Shown here: piece by piece, positions 11,864-21,134 of the stretch | Layout: each line of letters begins with the position of its first letter | Position numbering within the stretch: position 1 is the stretch's first letter | Assembly: GCA_016124655.1 (NCBI GenBank) | Contig: WGNI01000005.1 | Coordinates: 124,001-188,000 of the forward strand | DNA: 64,000 bases | Origin: Alphaproteobacteria bacterium | GTDB taxonomy: Bacteria; Pseudomonadota; Alphaproteobacteria; Caulobacterales; Aquidulcibacteraceae | Direction of reading: 5' to 3' | The notes under the pieces: generated by a model | The model's database searches: none | Seen by the model: only the letters and a program-made list of their open reading frames with translations | Told to the model about the DNA's origin: nothing | Program-made: the position numbers and the translations under genes

Positions 11864-13516
11864 TTATAGCGCGGAAAGCGCCGCGGTCAGCGTGTGCGCG
11901 ACATTGCCTCCTGAATAGTGCACGCCCTTCACGCCGGCCGCGGCGGCGGCGTCCATGTCCGCGGAAGTGTCGCCTATCAAAATGGAGCGCCTCAGATCTA
12001 TGTCGAGGTCTGCAGCTGCGCGCAGCGCCATGCCGGGATTGGGTTTGCGGTCGGGATGATCGGCATAGTCGTAGGCCGGCGTCGCGGCGTTTGCGAGATA
12101 CGGGCAGAAGTAGAACGCATCGATCGTCGCGCCCGCGTGAGCAAGCTCCGCCTGCATGCGCGCATGAAAGGCGTGCATCGCCGCTTCGTCGTAATAGCCG
12201 CGCGCAAGCCCGGATTGATTGGTCACGACCACCGCAAGCATCCCGCGCGCGTTCGCCGCGCGCACAGCCTCGATCGCCCCGTCGATCCAGCGCAGATCAT
12301 CCGGCTTGTGCGTGTAACCGCCATCATGATTGAGCGTGCCGTCGCGATCGAAGAACACCGCCGCGCGCTTCTCAGGCGCTGGCGCCGGCGCAACCCCCAG
12401 AGCCAAATCCGCAACCGCTTCAGCCGCCGCAAGGCTCGATGTCAGCCCTGGCGATTCCATGCCGAACAGGTGCACAAGCCCGGAATGGCCATGCACGTCC
12501 GGCCCGTCGATGCGGAAATCCGCGGCGGCTTCTCCGGGGCCGGAGAGTTTCGGCCGGCAGCCTGAATAATCCGGGGCCAGCGCGCCATCGGGCAACGCCG
12601 GCCAATACCGGCGGATCGCGTCATAGAAGGCGTCCGCGCGTTTGGCGTCGACCGCATAATCCACGGACTGAGGATCGCGCGTCGCGAGCCATTCCACATC
12701 GGGCCCGAACCGCATCCGCCCCGCAAGATCGAGCGTCAAATGCACGCCCAATCCCCCGTCGACGGGCGCAGGATAGATCAGCCGCGAAAACGCGGGCTTG
12801 CCCGCGCAGGTAAAATACGAACCCTTCGCCAGATGCAGCGTGGGGATCAAACCCGCATCATAGCCGTCAAGGGCGTGAGCGAACGATGGTGCGTTCAAGC
12901 CGGCGGCATTGATCAGGATGCGCGCCGTGAGCCGCGCGCCGCCGGCCTCGATGATGTATCGCCCATCCGCGTCGATCGCAGCCGATGTCGCCGCGGCGTT
13001 CAACGCGACCGCGCCGCCGGCGGCCTCAAGCTCGCCCTGCAGCGCCAGCATCAGCCCATGGGAATCCACAATGCCGGTCTCGGGCGAAAAGATCGCGGCG
13101 TGGGCGGAGAGATTGGGCTCCAGCCTGCGCGCCTGCGCCCCGGTGAGGAATTGCAGATGCTCCACGCCATTGCGCAGCGCCCGCAGATAAAGCGGCTCCA
13201 GCGCCTTCGCCTCCGCGGCGTCGCGCGCGACGATCAGCTTGCCCACCTTGGCGTGCGCGACCCCGCGCGTCGCGGCATACGCATAAAGCCGCCGCCGGCC
13301 CTCGATGCACAAAAGGTGCTTTCGCCCGCCGGTAGGATAATAGAGCCCGGCATGAATCACTTCGCTGTTGCGGGCCGAGACGCCGCTGCCGATGCGCCCC
13401 TCGCGTTCCAGCACTTGCACGCTGACGCCGCGCCGCGCCAACGCCGCCGCGCACGCCAGGCCAATCACGCCCGCGCCGATCACGACCGCGTCGATCTCGT
13501 AGGCGTCGGCGCTCAT
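11864..13516 (-). CDS. Fusion of LhgO/DAO-type FAD dehydrogenase and HAD-IIIA phosphatase
   Basis: The 550-residue protein joins two enzymes. Residues 1-372 are an FAD-dependent DAO-family oxidoreductase resembling L-2-hydroxyglutarate dehydrogenase (VVIGAGVIGLACAAALARRG at 11-30, SARNSEVIHAGLYYP, GIVDSHGLM, and the C-terminal FGMESPGLTSSLA). After a Pro/Ala linker, residues 385-540 are a HAD-IIIA phosphatase of the GmhB/HisB-N type: DRDGT 390-394, TNQSG 432-436, RKPNPG 490-495, GDTSAD 515-520. The zinc site of classical GmhB is not intact; one cysteine (C471) remains and the CxC pair before RKP is missing. The start is the ATG at 13516; a frame continues 12 codons upstream but would overlap the divergent gene. 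It ends nine bases before edd. Substrates are unproven; metabolite repair or a heptose/glycerate phosphate are both possible. Confidence 0.85.
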   Translation of the reverse strand: MSADAYEIDAVVIGAGVIGLACAAALARRGVSVQVLEREGRIGSGVSARNSEVIHAGLYYPTGGRKHLLCIEGRRRLYAYAATRGVAHAKVGKLIVARDAAEAKALEPLYLRALRNGVEHLQFLTGAQARRLEPNLSAHAAIFSPETGIVDSHGLMLALQGELEAAGGAVALNAAATSAAIDADGRYIIEAGGARLTARILINAAGLNAPSFAHALDGYDAGLIPTLHLAKGSYFTCAGKPAFSRLIYPAPVDGGLGVHLTLDLAGRMRFGPDVEWLATRDPQSVDYAVDAKRADAFYDAIRRYWPALPDGALAPDYSGCRPKLSGPGEAAADFRIDGPDVHGHSGLVHLFGMESPGLTSSLAAAEAVADLALGVAPAPAPEKRAAVFFDRDGTLNHDGGYTHKPDDLRWIDGAIEAVRAANARGMLAVVVTNQSGLARGYYDEAAMHAFHARMQAELAHAGATIDAFYFCPYLANAATPAYDYADHPDRKPNPGMALRAAADLDIDLRRSILIGDTSADMDAAAAAGVKGVHYSGGNVAHTLTAALSAL

Positions 13517-13527
13517 GCGGGCGCGCC

Positions 13528-14403
13528 GTGAGCGGGAACGGCCCGCGCGCAATTGTGGTCGGCGCAGGCGGCGCGTTGGGTGAAGCCATCGCCTACGACC
13601 TGCGCGCCATGGGCGCGCGCGTAACGGCGTTCATGCGCCGCGATCATGCCGCGGCCGCCGCGCGCCTGCACGGCGCAGGCATCGAAGTCGCGCGGCTTGA
13701 TCTCAACGACACGCACGCCGTGGCAGAAGCGCTGTCCCGCGCCGACATGGCGGCGTTCACGCCAATTCTCACGCTGACCGCGCCGGCCATCGCCAGCTGC
13801 GCGCCGCCGCCGCGATTGATTGTGTTTTCCAGCAACAATGTCAGCATGGATCCCGATGCGCCGGTTTATCGAAAACTCCGCGACGCCGAAGATGCGCTGC
13901 GCCGCCATGCGCCGCACGCAATCATCCTGCGGCCCACCTTGATCTACGGCGATCCGCGCTTGCGCGCGATCCCCCAGGTGATGGCCGCGATGCGGCGGCT
14001 TCCAGCCTTTCCAATGCCCGGCAGCGGTCGCGCGCTGCAGCAGCCCGTGCATGTGCGCGATCTGGCGCGCCTCGCCGCCACGATCGCGCAGTCCGGAGAA
14101 GGGAAGACTTACGCCGTCGGCGGCCCAGAACGCATGACCACGCGCGCCTTTTATCAGGCGATCATGCGCGCGTCGGGCATAGTCCGGCCGATCGTTGCGA
14201 CGCCGGGCTTCGTCTTCAAGGCCGCGCGCGCGGTGCTCGGCGCGCGCTTTCCCCTCGATGAAGCGCAACTGGCCCGGCTGGAGAAGGACCGCCGCGCGCC
14301 CGACGCGCTCGCCCCGCCCGAAGCGCTCGCGCCGCAGACGCGCTTTGCCGATGGGCTTGCGGAGCTGGCGCGCGCGCTGGGTCATGTCAGATCGAACACG
14401 TGA
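13528..14403 (+). CDS. NAD(P)-binding epimerase/NmrA-like protein
   Basis: A 291-residue atypical short-chain dehydrogenase. The Rossmann motif VVGAGGALGEAIAYDL is near the N-terminus and a LRPTLIYGDPR segment (typical of NDUFA9-like and NDP-sugar-epimerase proteins) is mid-protein. The canonical YxxxK catalytic pair is hard to place; the equivalent region reads PVYRKLRDAED, so Tyr and Lys are only one residue apart and catalysis is doubtful. The GTG at 13528 begins only 11 bases from the divergent fusion gene's start, so the two would share promoter sequence. The 3' end overlaps the convergent pgl gene by 22 bases. Function unknown: an NAD(P)H-sensing or assembly role is as likely as sugar epimerisation. 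Confidence 0.75.
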   Translation: MSGNGPRAIVVGAGGALGEAIAYDLRAMGARVTAFMRRDHAAAAARLHGAGIEVARLDLNDTHAVAEALSRADMAAFTPILTLTAPAIASCAPPPRLIVFSSNNVSMDPDAPVYRKLRDAEDALRRHAPHAIILRPTLIYGDPRLRAIPQVMAAMRRLPAFPMPGSGRALQQPVHVRDLARLAATIAQSGEGKTYAVGGPERMTTRAFYQAIMRASGIVRPIVATPGFVFKAARAVLGARFPLDEAQLARLEKDRRAPDALAPPEALAPQTRFADGLAELARALGHVRSNT

Positions 14404-15023
14404 ACATCGCCGCGCTCGGCGAGCAGCCGCGCCGGCGCATCCGAAATCGGCGCAGCCTGCGCCCGCGCCCATGCCGCGCGCTTGTCCGCGCCTGCGAACG
14501 CCAACGCCGCAAACCGCGCCGCCCGGATCGCCGCCGGAGAGAGACTCCAGCGTGCAAGACGTTCGCCGCCGCCTGGCTCGATGACGACATACGGGTCAGG
14601 ATCCGAAAGCGCCGCCGAACCGGGAAACAGGGACGCAATATGCGCATCCGCGCCGATCCCGCAGATCAGCGCGTCGATCGGCCAGGGCCCTTGCGCCAGC
14701 CGCGCCGCCCAGTCGGCGCGCGCGCCTTCGAGCCCAAGCGAAGCATCCGGGAACACGGTCGCCGCATCGGCCGCGCGATCGCGCAGCAGCGTGCGCCGCA
14801 CCAGGGCGATGTTCGACTGCGCATCGTCGGCCGCCACCGCGCGCTCGTCCGCCAGCGTCACCATGATCCGGGACCAGGGCAGGTCCAGCGCGCTCAGCGC
14901 CGGCAGGTACAGCGCTGGCGTCGCGCCCCCGGACACCGCCAGGAGCGCGCGCCCGCGGTCGGACAGCGCGCTGCTCAGCGCCGCGCCCACGGCGCGCGCA
15001 AGGTCGGCGACGGCGGACGACAT
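14382..15023 (-). CDS. pgl: 6-phosphogluconolactonase
   Basis: Pgl hydrolyses 6-phosphogluconolactone to 6-phosphogluconate, the step before edd. The 213-residue protein is of the NagB-related DevB type: LLAVSGGATPALY, VTLADERAVAADDAQSN with the usual substrate-binding arginine, and ICGIGADAHIASLFPG. The ATG at 15023 is chosen over an upstream non-ATG start because it directly precedes the conserved N-terminal helix. It lies opposite the epimerase-like gene and overlaps its 3' end by 22 bases. With edd and eda a few kilobases away, it completes the Entner-Doudoroff genes seen here. Confidence 0.92.
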   Translation of the reverse strand: MSSAVADLARAVGAALSSALSDRGRALLAVSGGATPALYLPALSALDLPWSRIMVTLADERAVAADDAQSNIALVRRTLLRDRAADAATVFPDASLGLEGARADWAARLAQGPWPIDALICGIGADAHIASLFPGSAALSDPDPYVVIEPGGGERLARWSLSPAAIRAARFAALAFAGADKRAAWARAQAAPISDAPARLLAERGDVHVFDLT

Positions 15024-15106
15024 GCCGGACCGGGGGTCGCATGCGGATGCAGCGTCGCGCAAGGGGCGGCCTTGCCCGCGCCGCGGAAGGTCCGCATAAG
15101 CGGCGC

Positions 15107-15682
15107 ATGTGGATTTTCCGGTGGTGGATCTTCTACCCGTTGGCGGCTCTGGCGGCGGCGCTGTTCATCGTCGCCAGCATGGGTCCCGGCCTGATTGCGG
15201 CTGAGCCGCGCCCGGTCTTCGGCCGCATCGAAGAGTCCGCGCTCGTGCTCGATGGCGAGTCGCTATCCCATCCGCGCCCGTCGCCGGACACCGTGTTTCA
15301 TATCGCGCGCAATGCGCGCTGGGCGCCGGTCGGCCTGCGCGTCGCCACGTTGGAGGGCGCGGGCCCGATCGGAGCGGGGCAGGGCCTGCGCATCATCCTG
15401 GCGCCGGAACGCGCCGCTGAACTCGCCGGCCGACCCTTGCGCGTGCAGGTGGCGATCCGTTCCGTGCCCGTGACGACCGCGGAGGCTCTAGCCGTAGGCG
15501 TCGATCGCGGCGCCGAAGTGCAATGGTCCACGCAACCGACGACACAATTGGAGGGCGTCCTGACCTACGCCTTTCCCGCGGCGTCCGGCGGTCCGATCGC
15601 CATTGCGCTGCGCCCCGAAACCACGCTGACCGGCTATCATTACGGCGTGGAGATCGCCGCGATCCGCATCACCGCAGGTTAA
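15107..15682 (+). CDS. Membrane-anchored periplasmic protein of unknown function
   Basis: I do not recognise this 191-residue protein. Residues about 4-25 (FRWWIFYPLAALAAALFIVA) form an N-terminal signal anchor, and the remainder, rich in beta-prone segments, should lie in the periplasm. No catalytic motif is seen. The start is the ATG at 15107 directly before the hydrophobic segment; the frame is open further upstream but would overlap the pgl coding start. Its stop overlaps the convergent aminotransferase gene by four bases. It stands alone on the plus strand between genes of sugar metabolism, so an envelope polysaccharide role is only a guess. Confidence 0.6.
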   Translation: MWIFRWWIFYPLAALAAALFIVASMGPGLIAAEPRPVFGRIEESALVLDGESLSHPRPSPDTVFHIARNARWAPVGLRVATLEGAGPIGAGQGLRIILAPERAAELAGRPLRVQVAIRSVPVTTAEALAVGVDRGAEVQWSTQPTTQLEGVLTYAFPAASGGPIAIALRPETTLTGYHYGVEIAAIRITAG

Positions 15683-16836
15683 GCGGTCGCCGCACGGGGC
15701 GCGTGCGCGGAGCCGGCCGACGCGAACGCGATAACGGCTTCGGCGATGACGTCCTGCGTTTCCGGCGAAAGATAAGCGTGCATCGGCAGAGCGAGCACGC
15801 GATGCGCGGCGGCTTCCGTATTGGCCATGCCCCCGGCGCCGATCGGAAAGCTCTGATACGCCGTCTGCAGATGCAGCGGACGCGGATAATACATCGCCGT
15901 CGGCACGCCGCGCGTCTTCAAATGCGCCGCCAGCGCGTCCCGTTCATCGCTCTCGATCGTGTATTGCGCCCAGGTCGAAACCCCGCCCTTGATCACTTGC
16001 GGCGTCGTCACCGCGCCCTGAAGCAGCGCCGCATAACGATCCGCAATCGCATTGCGCAGGACGATCTCTTCCTCAAAGATCGCGAACTTCTCTAACAGGA
16101 TCGCGGCCTGGATGGTGTCGAGCCGCGAATTCATGCCGATGCGCACATTGTCGTACTTGTCCACGCCCTGGCCGTGCACGGCGAAGGAGCGCATCACGTC
16201 CGCTTCATCCGCGCTGTTGGTGAGCGTGGCGCCGCCGTCGCCGTAACATCCAAGCGGCTTGGCGGGAAAAAAGCTCGTCGTCGTGCAGTCCGCCCAATGC
16301 ATCGGATGCTTGCCGTTCAGCGTGCAGCCGAAGCCTTGCGCGCTGTCGGCGATGAGCTTGAGATTGTGCTTTGCGCAGATCGCGGCGATCGCGGGGTAAT
16401 CCGCCGGCTGGCCGAACAGATCGACGGCGATGACAGCCTTCGGCCGCAGCTTGCCCTCGCGCACGACGCCTTCGATCGCGGCCTCAAGGCTTTGGGGATC
16501 CATGCAATAGGTGTCGCGGTCGATGTCCACGAACACCGGCGTCGCGTTCACCCAAGGAACCACTTCCGCGGTCGCGGCGAAAGTGAAAGCCGGGCAGAAC
16601 ACCGCGTCGCCCTTGTCGAGGCCCCACACCATCAGCGGCAGCGCCAGCGCGTCGGTGCCGTTGCCGTTGGCCACGCAATGAGCCGCCCCGCAGAACGCCG
16701 CGAGTTGTTGCTCCAGCGTTTTGACTTCCGGGCCCAGTATGTATTGGCCGTGCGCCACGACGCGCAGCACGGCGGCGTCGATCTTGTCGGCGATGCGCGC
16801 GCGCTGCGCCTGGAGATCGATGAAGGCAATCGACAT
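15679..16836 (-). CDS. DegT/DnrJ/EryC1 sugar aminotransferase, GnnB/WbpE-like
   Basis: PLP-dependent aminotransferase of 385 residues that transfers an amino group to C3 of a UDP-ketosugar. Family marks are IDLQAQRARI at the N-terminus, GPEVKTLEQQLA, the PLP-lysine segment TSFFPAKPLGCYGDGGA, and GMNSRLDTIQAAIL. It closely resembles WbpE (UDP-3-oxo-GlcNAcA to the 3-amino sugar) and the related GnnB (making UDP-GlcNAc3N for diaminosugar lipid A); the sequence alone does not decide between them. Its ATG overlaps the stop of the preceding Gfo/Idh oxidoreductase (TAATG), which would produce its 3-keto substrate, and glmS comes before that. Caulobacter lipid A is known to contain 2,3-diamino-2,3-dideoxyglucose, which favours GnnB by inference. 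Confidence 0.88.
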   Translation of the reverse strand: MSIAFIDLQAQRARIADKIDAAVLRVVAHGQYILGPEVKTLEQQLAAFCGAAHCVANGNGTDALALPLMVWGLDKGDAVFCPAFTFAATAEVVPWVNATPVFVDIDRDTYCMDPQSLEAAIEGVVREGKLRPKAVIAVDLFGQPADYPAIAAICAKHNLKLIADSAQGFGCTLNGKHPMHWADCTTTSFFPAKPLGCYGDGGATLTNSADEADVMRSFAVHGQGVDKYDNVRIGMNSRLDTIQAAILLEKFAIFEEEIVLRNAIADRYAALLQGAVTTPQVIKGGVSTWAQYTIESDERDALAAHLKTRGVPTAMYYPRPLHLQTAYQSFPIGAGGMANTEAAAHRVLALPMHAYLSPETQDVIAEAVIAFASAGSAHAPRAATA

Positions 16837-17759
16837 TATTGGGATCCTTTCAGGAATTCGGAATCGAACCAGGCGGCCAGGCGCAGCGCGTCCAGCGCTT
16901 CCGCGCCCGTCACCGGCGGGGCAGGGGCTTGCCCAAGCGCCGCGCTGATGAAGCGCTTCACATTGGCCGCAAGCGGATCGTGGGAGTCAGGCGTCTCGGC
17001 GAAATCGGCGTTGAGCGCAAACGGCGTGGAATTGTGGAACGTCCGCGCCACGAAATCGACCCGTACCTCGCCGGAGGGATAGACCACGCGCAGCGACCGC
17101 GCGCGGTCTTCTGCAATGCGGCTGGCGAGAAACCGCGCCGTTCCGCCGCCGTCAAAGCGCGCTTCCGCCTCCAGATGATCGACATCCACGCCGCGCTCGC
17201 AGCGCCCGCTGACGGAAACGCGTTGCGGCGCGCAGCGCAGAAGCGCCAGCGCCATGTCGATGTCGTGCGTCATCAGATCGAGCGTCACCGAAACATCGGC
17301 GCCGCGGCCCGTCCAAGGCGCAGCGCGCACGCACTCGATCAGCATCGGCGGCTCCGGCGCCTGCATCAGGCCGATGGCTTCAACGATCAGCCGCTCCTGG
17401 TGTCCGCACGCCAGCACGCGTTCGGCTGCGCGCGCGCGCTCCACCAGGTCCTCGCCGTCCGCGACATTGGTCGCCAACGGCTTCTCCACCAGCACATGGC
17501 ATCCTGCATCGAGCGCCAGCCGCGCCATCGCGGCGTGCGTCGTCGCCAGAGACGCAACGGTGACGATATCGGCTTCGGCGACCAGATCCTCCGCCGCGTC
17601 GAACGCCGCCACATGATGGGTTTCCGCCAGCATGTGCGCGCGCTCGTCGTCGGGATCATACACCCCGACCAGACGCACGCGCTCATCCTCGGCGTACTTG
17701 CGCGCATGATGGCGGCCGAACGCGCCGGCCCCGATGACGGCGGCTTTCAACATGCTCAC
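16836..17759 (-). CDS. Gfo/Idh/MocA NAD-dependent sugar dehydrogenase, GnnA/WbpB-like
   Basis: A 307-residue oxidoreductase with N-terminal Rossmann fold (VIGAGAFGRHHARKYAED) and the family's EKPLATNVADG motif, followed by the substrate-binding alpha/beta domain. It should oxidise the C3 hydroxyl of a UDP-N-acetylhexosamine, giving the keto sugar aminated by the next gene product. The start ATG at 17759 overlaps the glmS stop by four bases and its own stop overlaps the aminotransferase start by one, so the three are tightly coupled. GnnA (diaminosugar lipid A) and WbpB (2,3-diacetamido uronate of O-antigen) are the two likely functions. Confidence 0.87.
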   Translation of the reverse strand: MSMLKAAVIGAGAFGRHHARKYAEDERVRLVGVYDPDDERAHMLAETHHVAAFDAAEDLVAEADIVTVASLATTHAAMARLALDAGCHVLVEKPLATNVADGEDLVERARAAERVLACGHQERLIVEAIGLMQAPEPPMLIECVRAAPWTGRGADVSVTLDLMTHDIDMALALLRCAPQRVSVSGRCERGVDVDHLEAEARFDGGGTARFLASRIAEDRARSLRVVYPSGEVRVDFVARTFHNSTPFALNADFAETPDSHDPLAANVKRFISAALGQAPAPPVTGAEALDALRLAAWFDSEFLKGSQ

Positions 17760-19582
17760 TCCACCGTCACGGACTTTGCGAGATTGCGCGGCTGATCGAC
17801 GTCCGTGCCTTTATGCACTGCTGCGTTGTAAGCGAGCAGCTGGATCGGCGCGGCGTACACGATCGGCGCGATGAACGGATCGCACGCGGGAACTTCGATC
17901 TGCGCGGCGGCGATGTCGCCGGCCTCGCGCAGGCCCGCGGCGTCTGAGATGAAGATGAGCTTGCCGCCCCGCGCGGCGACTTCCTGCATGTTCGACAGCG
18001 TCTTCTCAAACAGCGCGTCGTGCGGCGCGGCCACCACCACCGGCGTGCCGTCTTCGATCAGCGCGATGGGACCATGCTTCAGCTCGCCCGCCGCGTAGCC
18101 CTCCGCGTGAATATAGCTGATCTCCTTCAGCTTGAGCGCGCCTTCGAGCGCCAGCGGAAAGTAGACGCCGCGGCCCAGGAACAGCACGTCGCGCGCTTGC
18201 GCAATGTCGTGCGCGACCGCCGCGATTGCATCTTCCGCCTGCAGCGCTTCGGTGATGAGACGCGGCGTCTCCATCAGCACATGCGCCAGGCGCTGCTCTT
18301 CCTGCCGCGACAGCCGCCCGTTCGCGCGGCCCGCCGCGATCGTCAGCGCCGCGAAGGCGCACAATTGCGCGGTGAAGGCCTTGGTCGACGCCACGCCGAT
18401 TTCCGGCCCTGCGAGGGTGGGGAACACCGCATCGGCTTCGCGCCAGATGCTCGATTCCGGCACGTTGACGATGGCCAGCGTCTTAAGGCCGTTCTCTTTG
18501 CAATAGCGCAGCGCCGCCAGCGTGTCCGCGGTCTCCCCGGACTGCGAAACGAACGCCGCAAAGCCGCGCTTCGGCAGCACCGGCTGGCGATAGCGGAACT
18601 CCGAGGCGATGTCGCATTCCACCGAAACGCCGGCGATCTGCTCCATCCAGTACTCGCCGATGCGGCCCGCATAGTGCGCCGTGCCGCAGCCGATCACCAG
18701 CGCGCTGTCGCACGTCGAAAGATCGATCCCGTCGAGATCGCCGGTCGAGACGCTGTCTTCGAACGCGTTCACATAGCGCGCAATCGTGCGGCCCGTGGTT
18801 TCCGGCTGCTCGAATATTTCCTTCTGCATGAAGTGGCGATAATTGCCCTTCTCGACAATCGCCGCGCCGCCGCTCAGGGTCTTTTCCGGCCGCGTCACGC
18901 GTTGTCCGTAGGCGTCGAACAACTGCGCGCTCTTGTGCGTGACGACCGCGAGATCGCCTTCTTCGAGATAAATCACCCGCGACGTGAACGGCGCCACCGC
19001 CAGCGCGTCAGAGCCCAGGAACATTTCCCCATCGCCCACGCCCACCACCAGGGGCGAGCCGCGCCGCGCGCCGATCAGCAGATCCGCCTCTCCCGCGAAA
19101 AGGCAGGCGATGGCGAACGCGCCGTCGAGCTGGCCGATCGCCTCGGCCGCCGCGTCGTGCGGCGAGAGTCCACGCTCCAGCCCGTCGCTGATCAGATGCG
19201 CGATCACTTCCGAATCCGTCTCGGATTCGAACCGCCGTCCCTTGGCCATCAGCGCCTCGCGCAGCGGGCGGAAATTCTCGATGATGCCGTTGTGCACGAT
19301 GGCGACTTTCTCGGTCGCATGCGGGTGCGCGTTCTGCGTGGTCGGCGCGCCGTGCGTGGCCCAGCGCGTATGGCCGATGCCCGCGCTGCCCGACAGCGGC
19401 GCGGCCGTCAGCTCCGCTTCCAGATTGCGGATTTTCCCCGCCGCGCGACGCCGCGCGATGCCCGCGCCTTCCAGCACCGCGACGCCGGCGGAATCATAGC
19501 CGCGATACTCCAGCCGCTTAAGCGCCTCCACGAGCCGCGGAGCGGCTGGGGCGTCGCCGAGCACGCCGATGATTCCGCACAT
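17756..19582 (-). CDS. glmS: Glutamine--fructose-6-phosphate aminotransferase (isomerising)
   Basis: GlmS makes glucosamine-6-phosphate from fructose-6-phosphate and glutamine, the entry to UDP-GlcNAc. The 608-residue protein has full length: the catalytic Cys is residue 2 after Met processing (CGIIGVLGD), the glutaminase domain holds GIGHTRWATHGAP, and two SIS domains follow (SQSGETADTLAAL, SSIWREADAV, the HAEGYAAGELKHGPIAL loop and C-terminal LAKSVTVE). It heads the coupled glmS-oxidoreductase-aminotransferase operon on the minus strand and is divergent from glmM, 146 bases away. I see no riboswitch or ribozyme signal before it. Confidence 0.98.
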   Translation of the reverse strand: MCGIIGVLGDAPAAPRLVEALKRLEYRGYDSAGVAVLEGAGIARRRAAGKIRNLEAELTAAPLSGSAGIGHTRWATHGAPTTQNAHPHATEKVAIVHNGIIENFRPLREALMAKGRRFESETDSEVIAHLISDGLERGLSPHDAAAEAIGQLDGAFAIACLFAGEADLLIGARRGSPLVVGVGDGEMFLGSDALAVAPFTSRVIYLEEGDLAVVTHKSAQLFDAYGQRVTRPEKTLSGGAAIVEKGNYRHFMQKEIFEQPETTGRTIARYVNAFEDSVSTGDLDGIDLSTCDSALVIGCGTAHYAGRIGEYWMEQIAGVSVECDIASEFRYRQPVLPKRGFAAFVSQSGETADTLAALRYCKENGLKTLAIVNVPESSIWREADAVFPTLAGPEIGVASTKAFTAQLCAFAALTIAAGRANGRLSRQEEQRLAHVLMETPRLITEALQAEDAIAAVAHDIAQARDVLFLGRGVYFPLALEGALKLKEISYIHAEGYAAGELKHGPIALIEDGTPVVVAAPHDALFEKTLSNMQEVAARGGKLIFISDAAGLREAGDIAAAQIEVPACDPFIAPIVYAAPIQLLAYNAAVHKGTDVDQPRNLAKSVTVE

Positions 19583-19728
19583 AATTTCACCCTTGAAGCG
19601 AACCGCGCCGACGGCTACCGGCGCTGCGGCGCTTATGCTCTAACGGGCCCGCGCCTTGCATCTCAATTAGTCTTACAATCTCTGACGGGCCGCCATGCAG
19701 CTGGCGGTATTCAGATAAAGGATCGTCC

Positions 19729-21078
19729 ATGGAGCGGGTCCATTTCGGGACAGACGGCATCAGGGGCACCGCCAACGCCTTTCCGATGACGCCGGAAGTG
19801 GCGCTGCGCGTGGGGCTGGCGGCCGGCAAGCGCTTCCGCGCTGGCGGCGATCGCCGCCACCTCGTGGTCATCGGCAAGGACACGCGCCTTTCCGGCTACA
19901 TGATCGAGCCCGCTCTGGTGGCGGGCTTCACCGCCGTGGGCATGGATGTGGTGCTGTTCGGCCCGCTGCCGACGCCCGCCGTGGCCATGATGACGCGCTC
20001 GCTGCGCGCCGATCTTGGCGTGATGATTTCCGCCTCGCACAACAAATACCATGACAACGGCATCAAGCTGTTTGGCCCCGACGGCTACAAGATGAGCGAC
20101 GCCGACGAGCTCGAGATTGAAAAGCTCATGGGCGCGCCCCTCGACGCCGATCTCGCCGCGCCCAATGCGCTGGGCCGCACCAAGCGGATCGACGACGCCC
20201 AGTCCCGCTATATCGAGATCGTCAAGGCCACGTTCCCGCGCGGCCTGCGGCTCTCTGGCCTGCGCATCGTCATCGATGCCGCCAATGGCGCGGCCTACAA
20301 GGTCGCGCCCACCGCGCTCTATGAATTGGGCGCAGAGGTCTTTCCGATCGGCGACGATCCCAACGGCTTCAACATCAATGAAGATGTCGGCTCCACCGCG
20401 CCGCAGGCGCTGAAGGAAGCCGTGCTGCGTTACCGCGCCGACATCGGCATTGGTCTCGACGGCGACGCCGATCGCGTCGTCATCATCGACGAGCACGGCG
20501 CCGCCGTCGATGGCGACCAGCTCATGGGATTGATTGCCTCGGAATGGAAACAGGCGGGCGCGTTGACCAAGCCCGGCATCGTGGCGACCATCATGTCCAA
20601 TCTCGGCCTTGAGCGGCACTTGAAGAAGATGTCGCTCTCGCTGGAGCGCGCGCAGGTCGGCGATCGCTATGTCGTCGAGGCGATGCGCGCGAAGGGCTAC
20701 AATGTCGGCGGCGAACAATCCGGCCACATCGTCTTGGCCGATTACTCCACCACCGGCGACGGCTTGATCGCGGCGCTGCAGGTGCTGGCCGCCGTGGTGC
20801 AGAAGGGCAGGCCGGTCTCCGAACTCTGCCACGTGTTCGAGCCCGCGCCGCAAGTGATGGAGAATGTGCGCGTGCGCGGCAAGCCGCTCGAGGCCGAAAG
20901 CGTGCGCGACGCCATCAAGGCCGCGGAAAAACGCCTCGGCAATCGCGGCCGCCTTGTCGTGCGCAAATCCGGCACCGAGCCCCTGGTGCGCGTCATGGCC
21001 GAAGGCGATGAGGAAGACGTGATCCGCGACGTCGTCGGCCAGGTGATCGAGGCGGTGAAGAAGGCGGAAGCGGCCTAA
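19729..21078 (+). CDS. glmM: Phosphoglucosamine mutase
   Basis: GlmM converts glucosamine-6-phosphate to glucosamine-1-phosphate, the next step after GlmS towards UDP-GlcNAc, peptidoglycan and lipid A. All phosphohexomutase motifs are present in the 449 residues: the phosphoserine loop [15 protein letters not shown], the metal loop GLDGDADRV, the sugar loop GGEQSGHIV, and the C-terminal phosphate-binding [12 protein letters not shown]. The ATG at 19729 starts the conserved [13 protein letters not shown] leader. It is divergent from glmS, so the two amino-sugar genes may share a promoter region of 146 bases. Confidence 0.98.
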   Translation: MERVHFGTDGIRGTANAFPMTPEVALRVGLAAGKRFRAGGDRRHLVVIGKDTRLSGYMIEPALVAGFTAVGMDVVLFGPLPTPAVAMMTRSLRADLGVMISASHNKYHDNGIKLFGPDGYKMSDADELEIEKLMGAPLDADLAAPNALGRTKRIDDAQSRYIEIVKATFPRGLRLSGLRIVIDAANGAAYKVAPTALYELGAEVFPIGDDPNGFNINEDVGSTAPQALKEAVLRYRADIGIGLDGDADRVVIIDEHGAAVDGDQLMGLIASEWKQAGALTKPGIVATIMSNLGLERHLKKMSLSLERAQVGDRYVVEAMRAKGYNVGGEQSGHIVLADYSTTGDGLIAALQVLAAVVQKGRPVSELCHVFEPAPQVMENVRVRGKPLEAESVRDAIKAAEKRLGNRGRLVVRKSGTEPLVRVMAEGDEEDVIRDVVGQVIEAVKKAEAA

Positions 21079-21134
21079 TCGTTCTATCGTGGCGGCCGCG
21101 TTGCGCGTACGCTGCCGCGCCACAGGAGCCGCCC

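Noticed and set aside
19583..19728. Riboswitch or ribozyme ahead of glmS
   Set aside because: The glmS ribozyme is known from Gram-positive bacteria and no matching structure is evident in these 146 bases.
18020..19789. Open frame of about 590 codons opposite glmS and reaching into glmM
   Set aside because: Mirror of the glmS codon pattern; no motifs.
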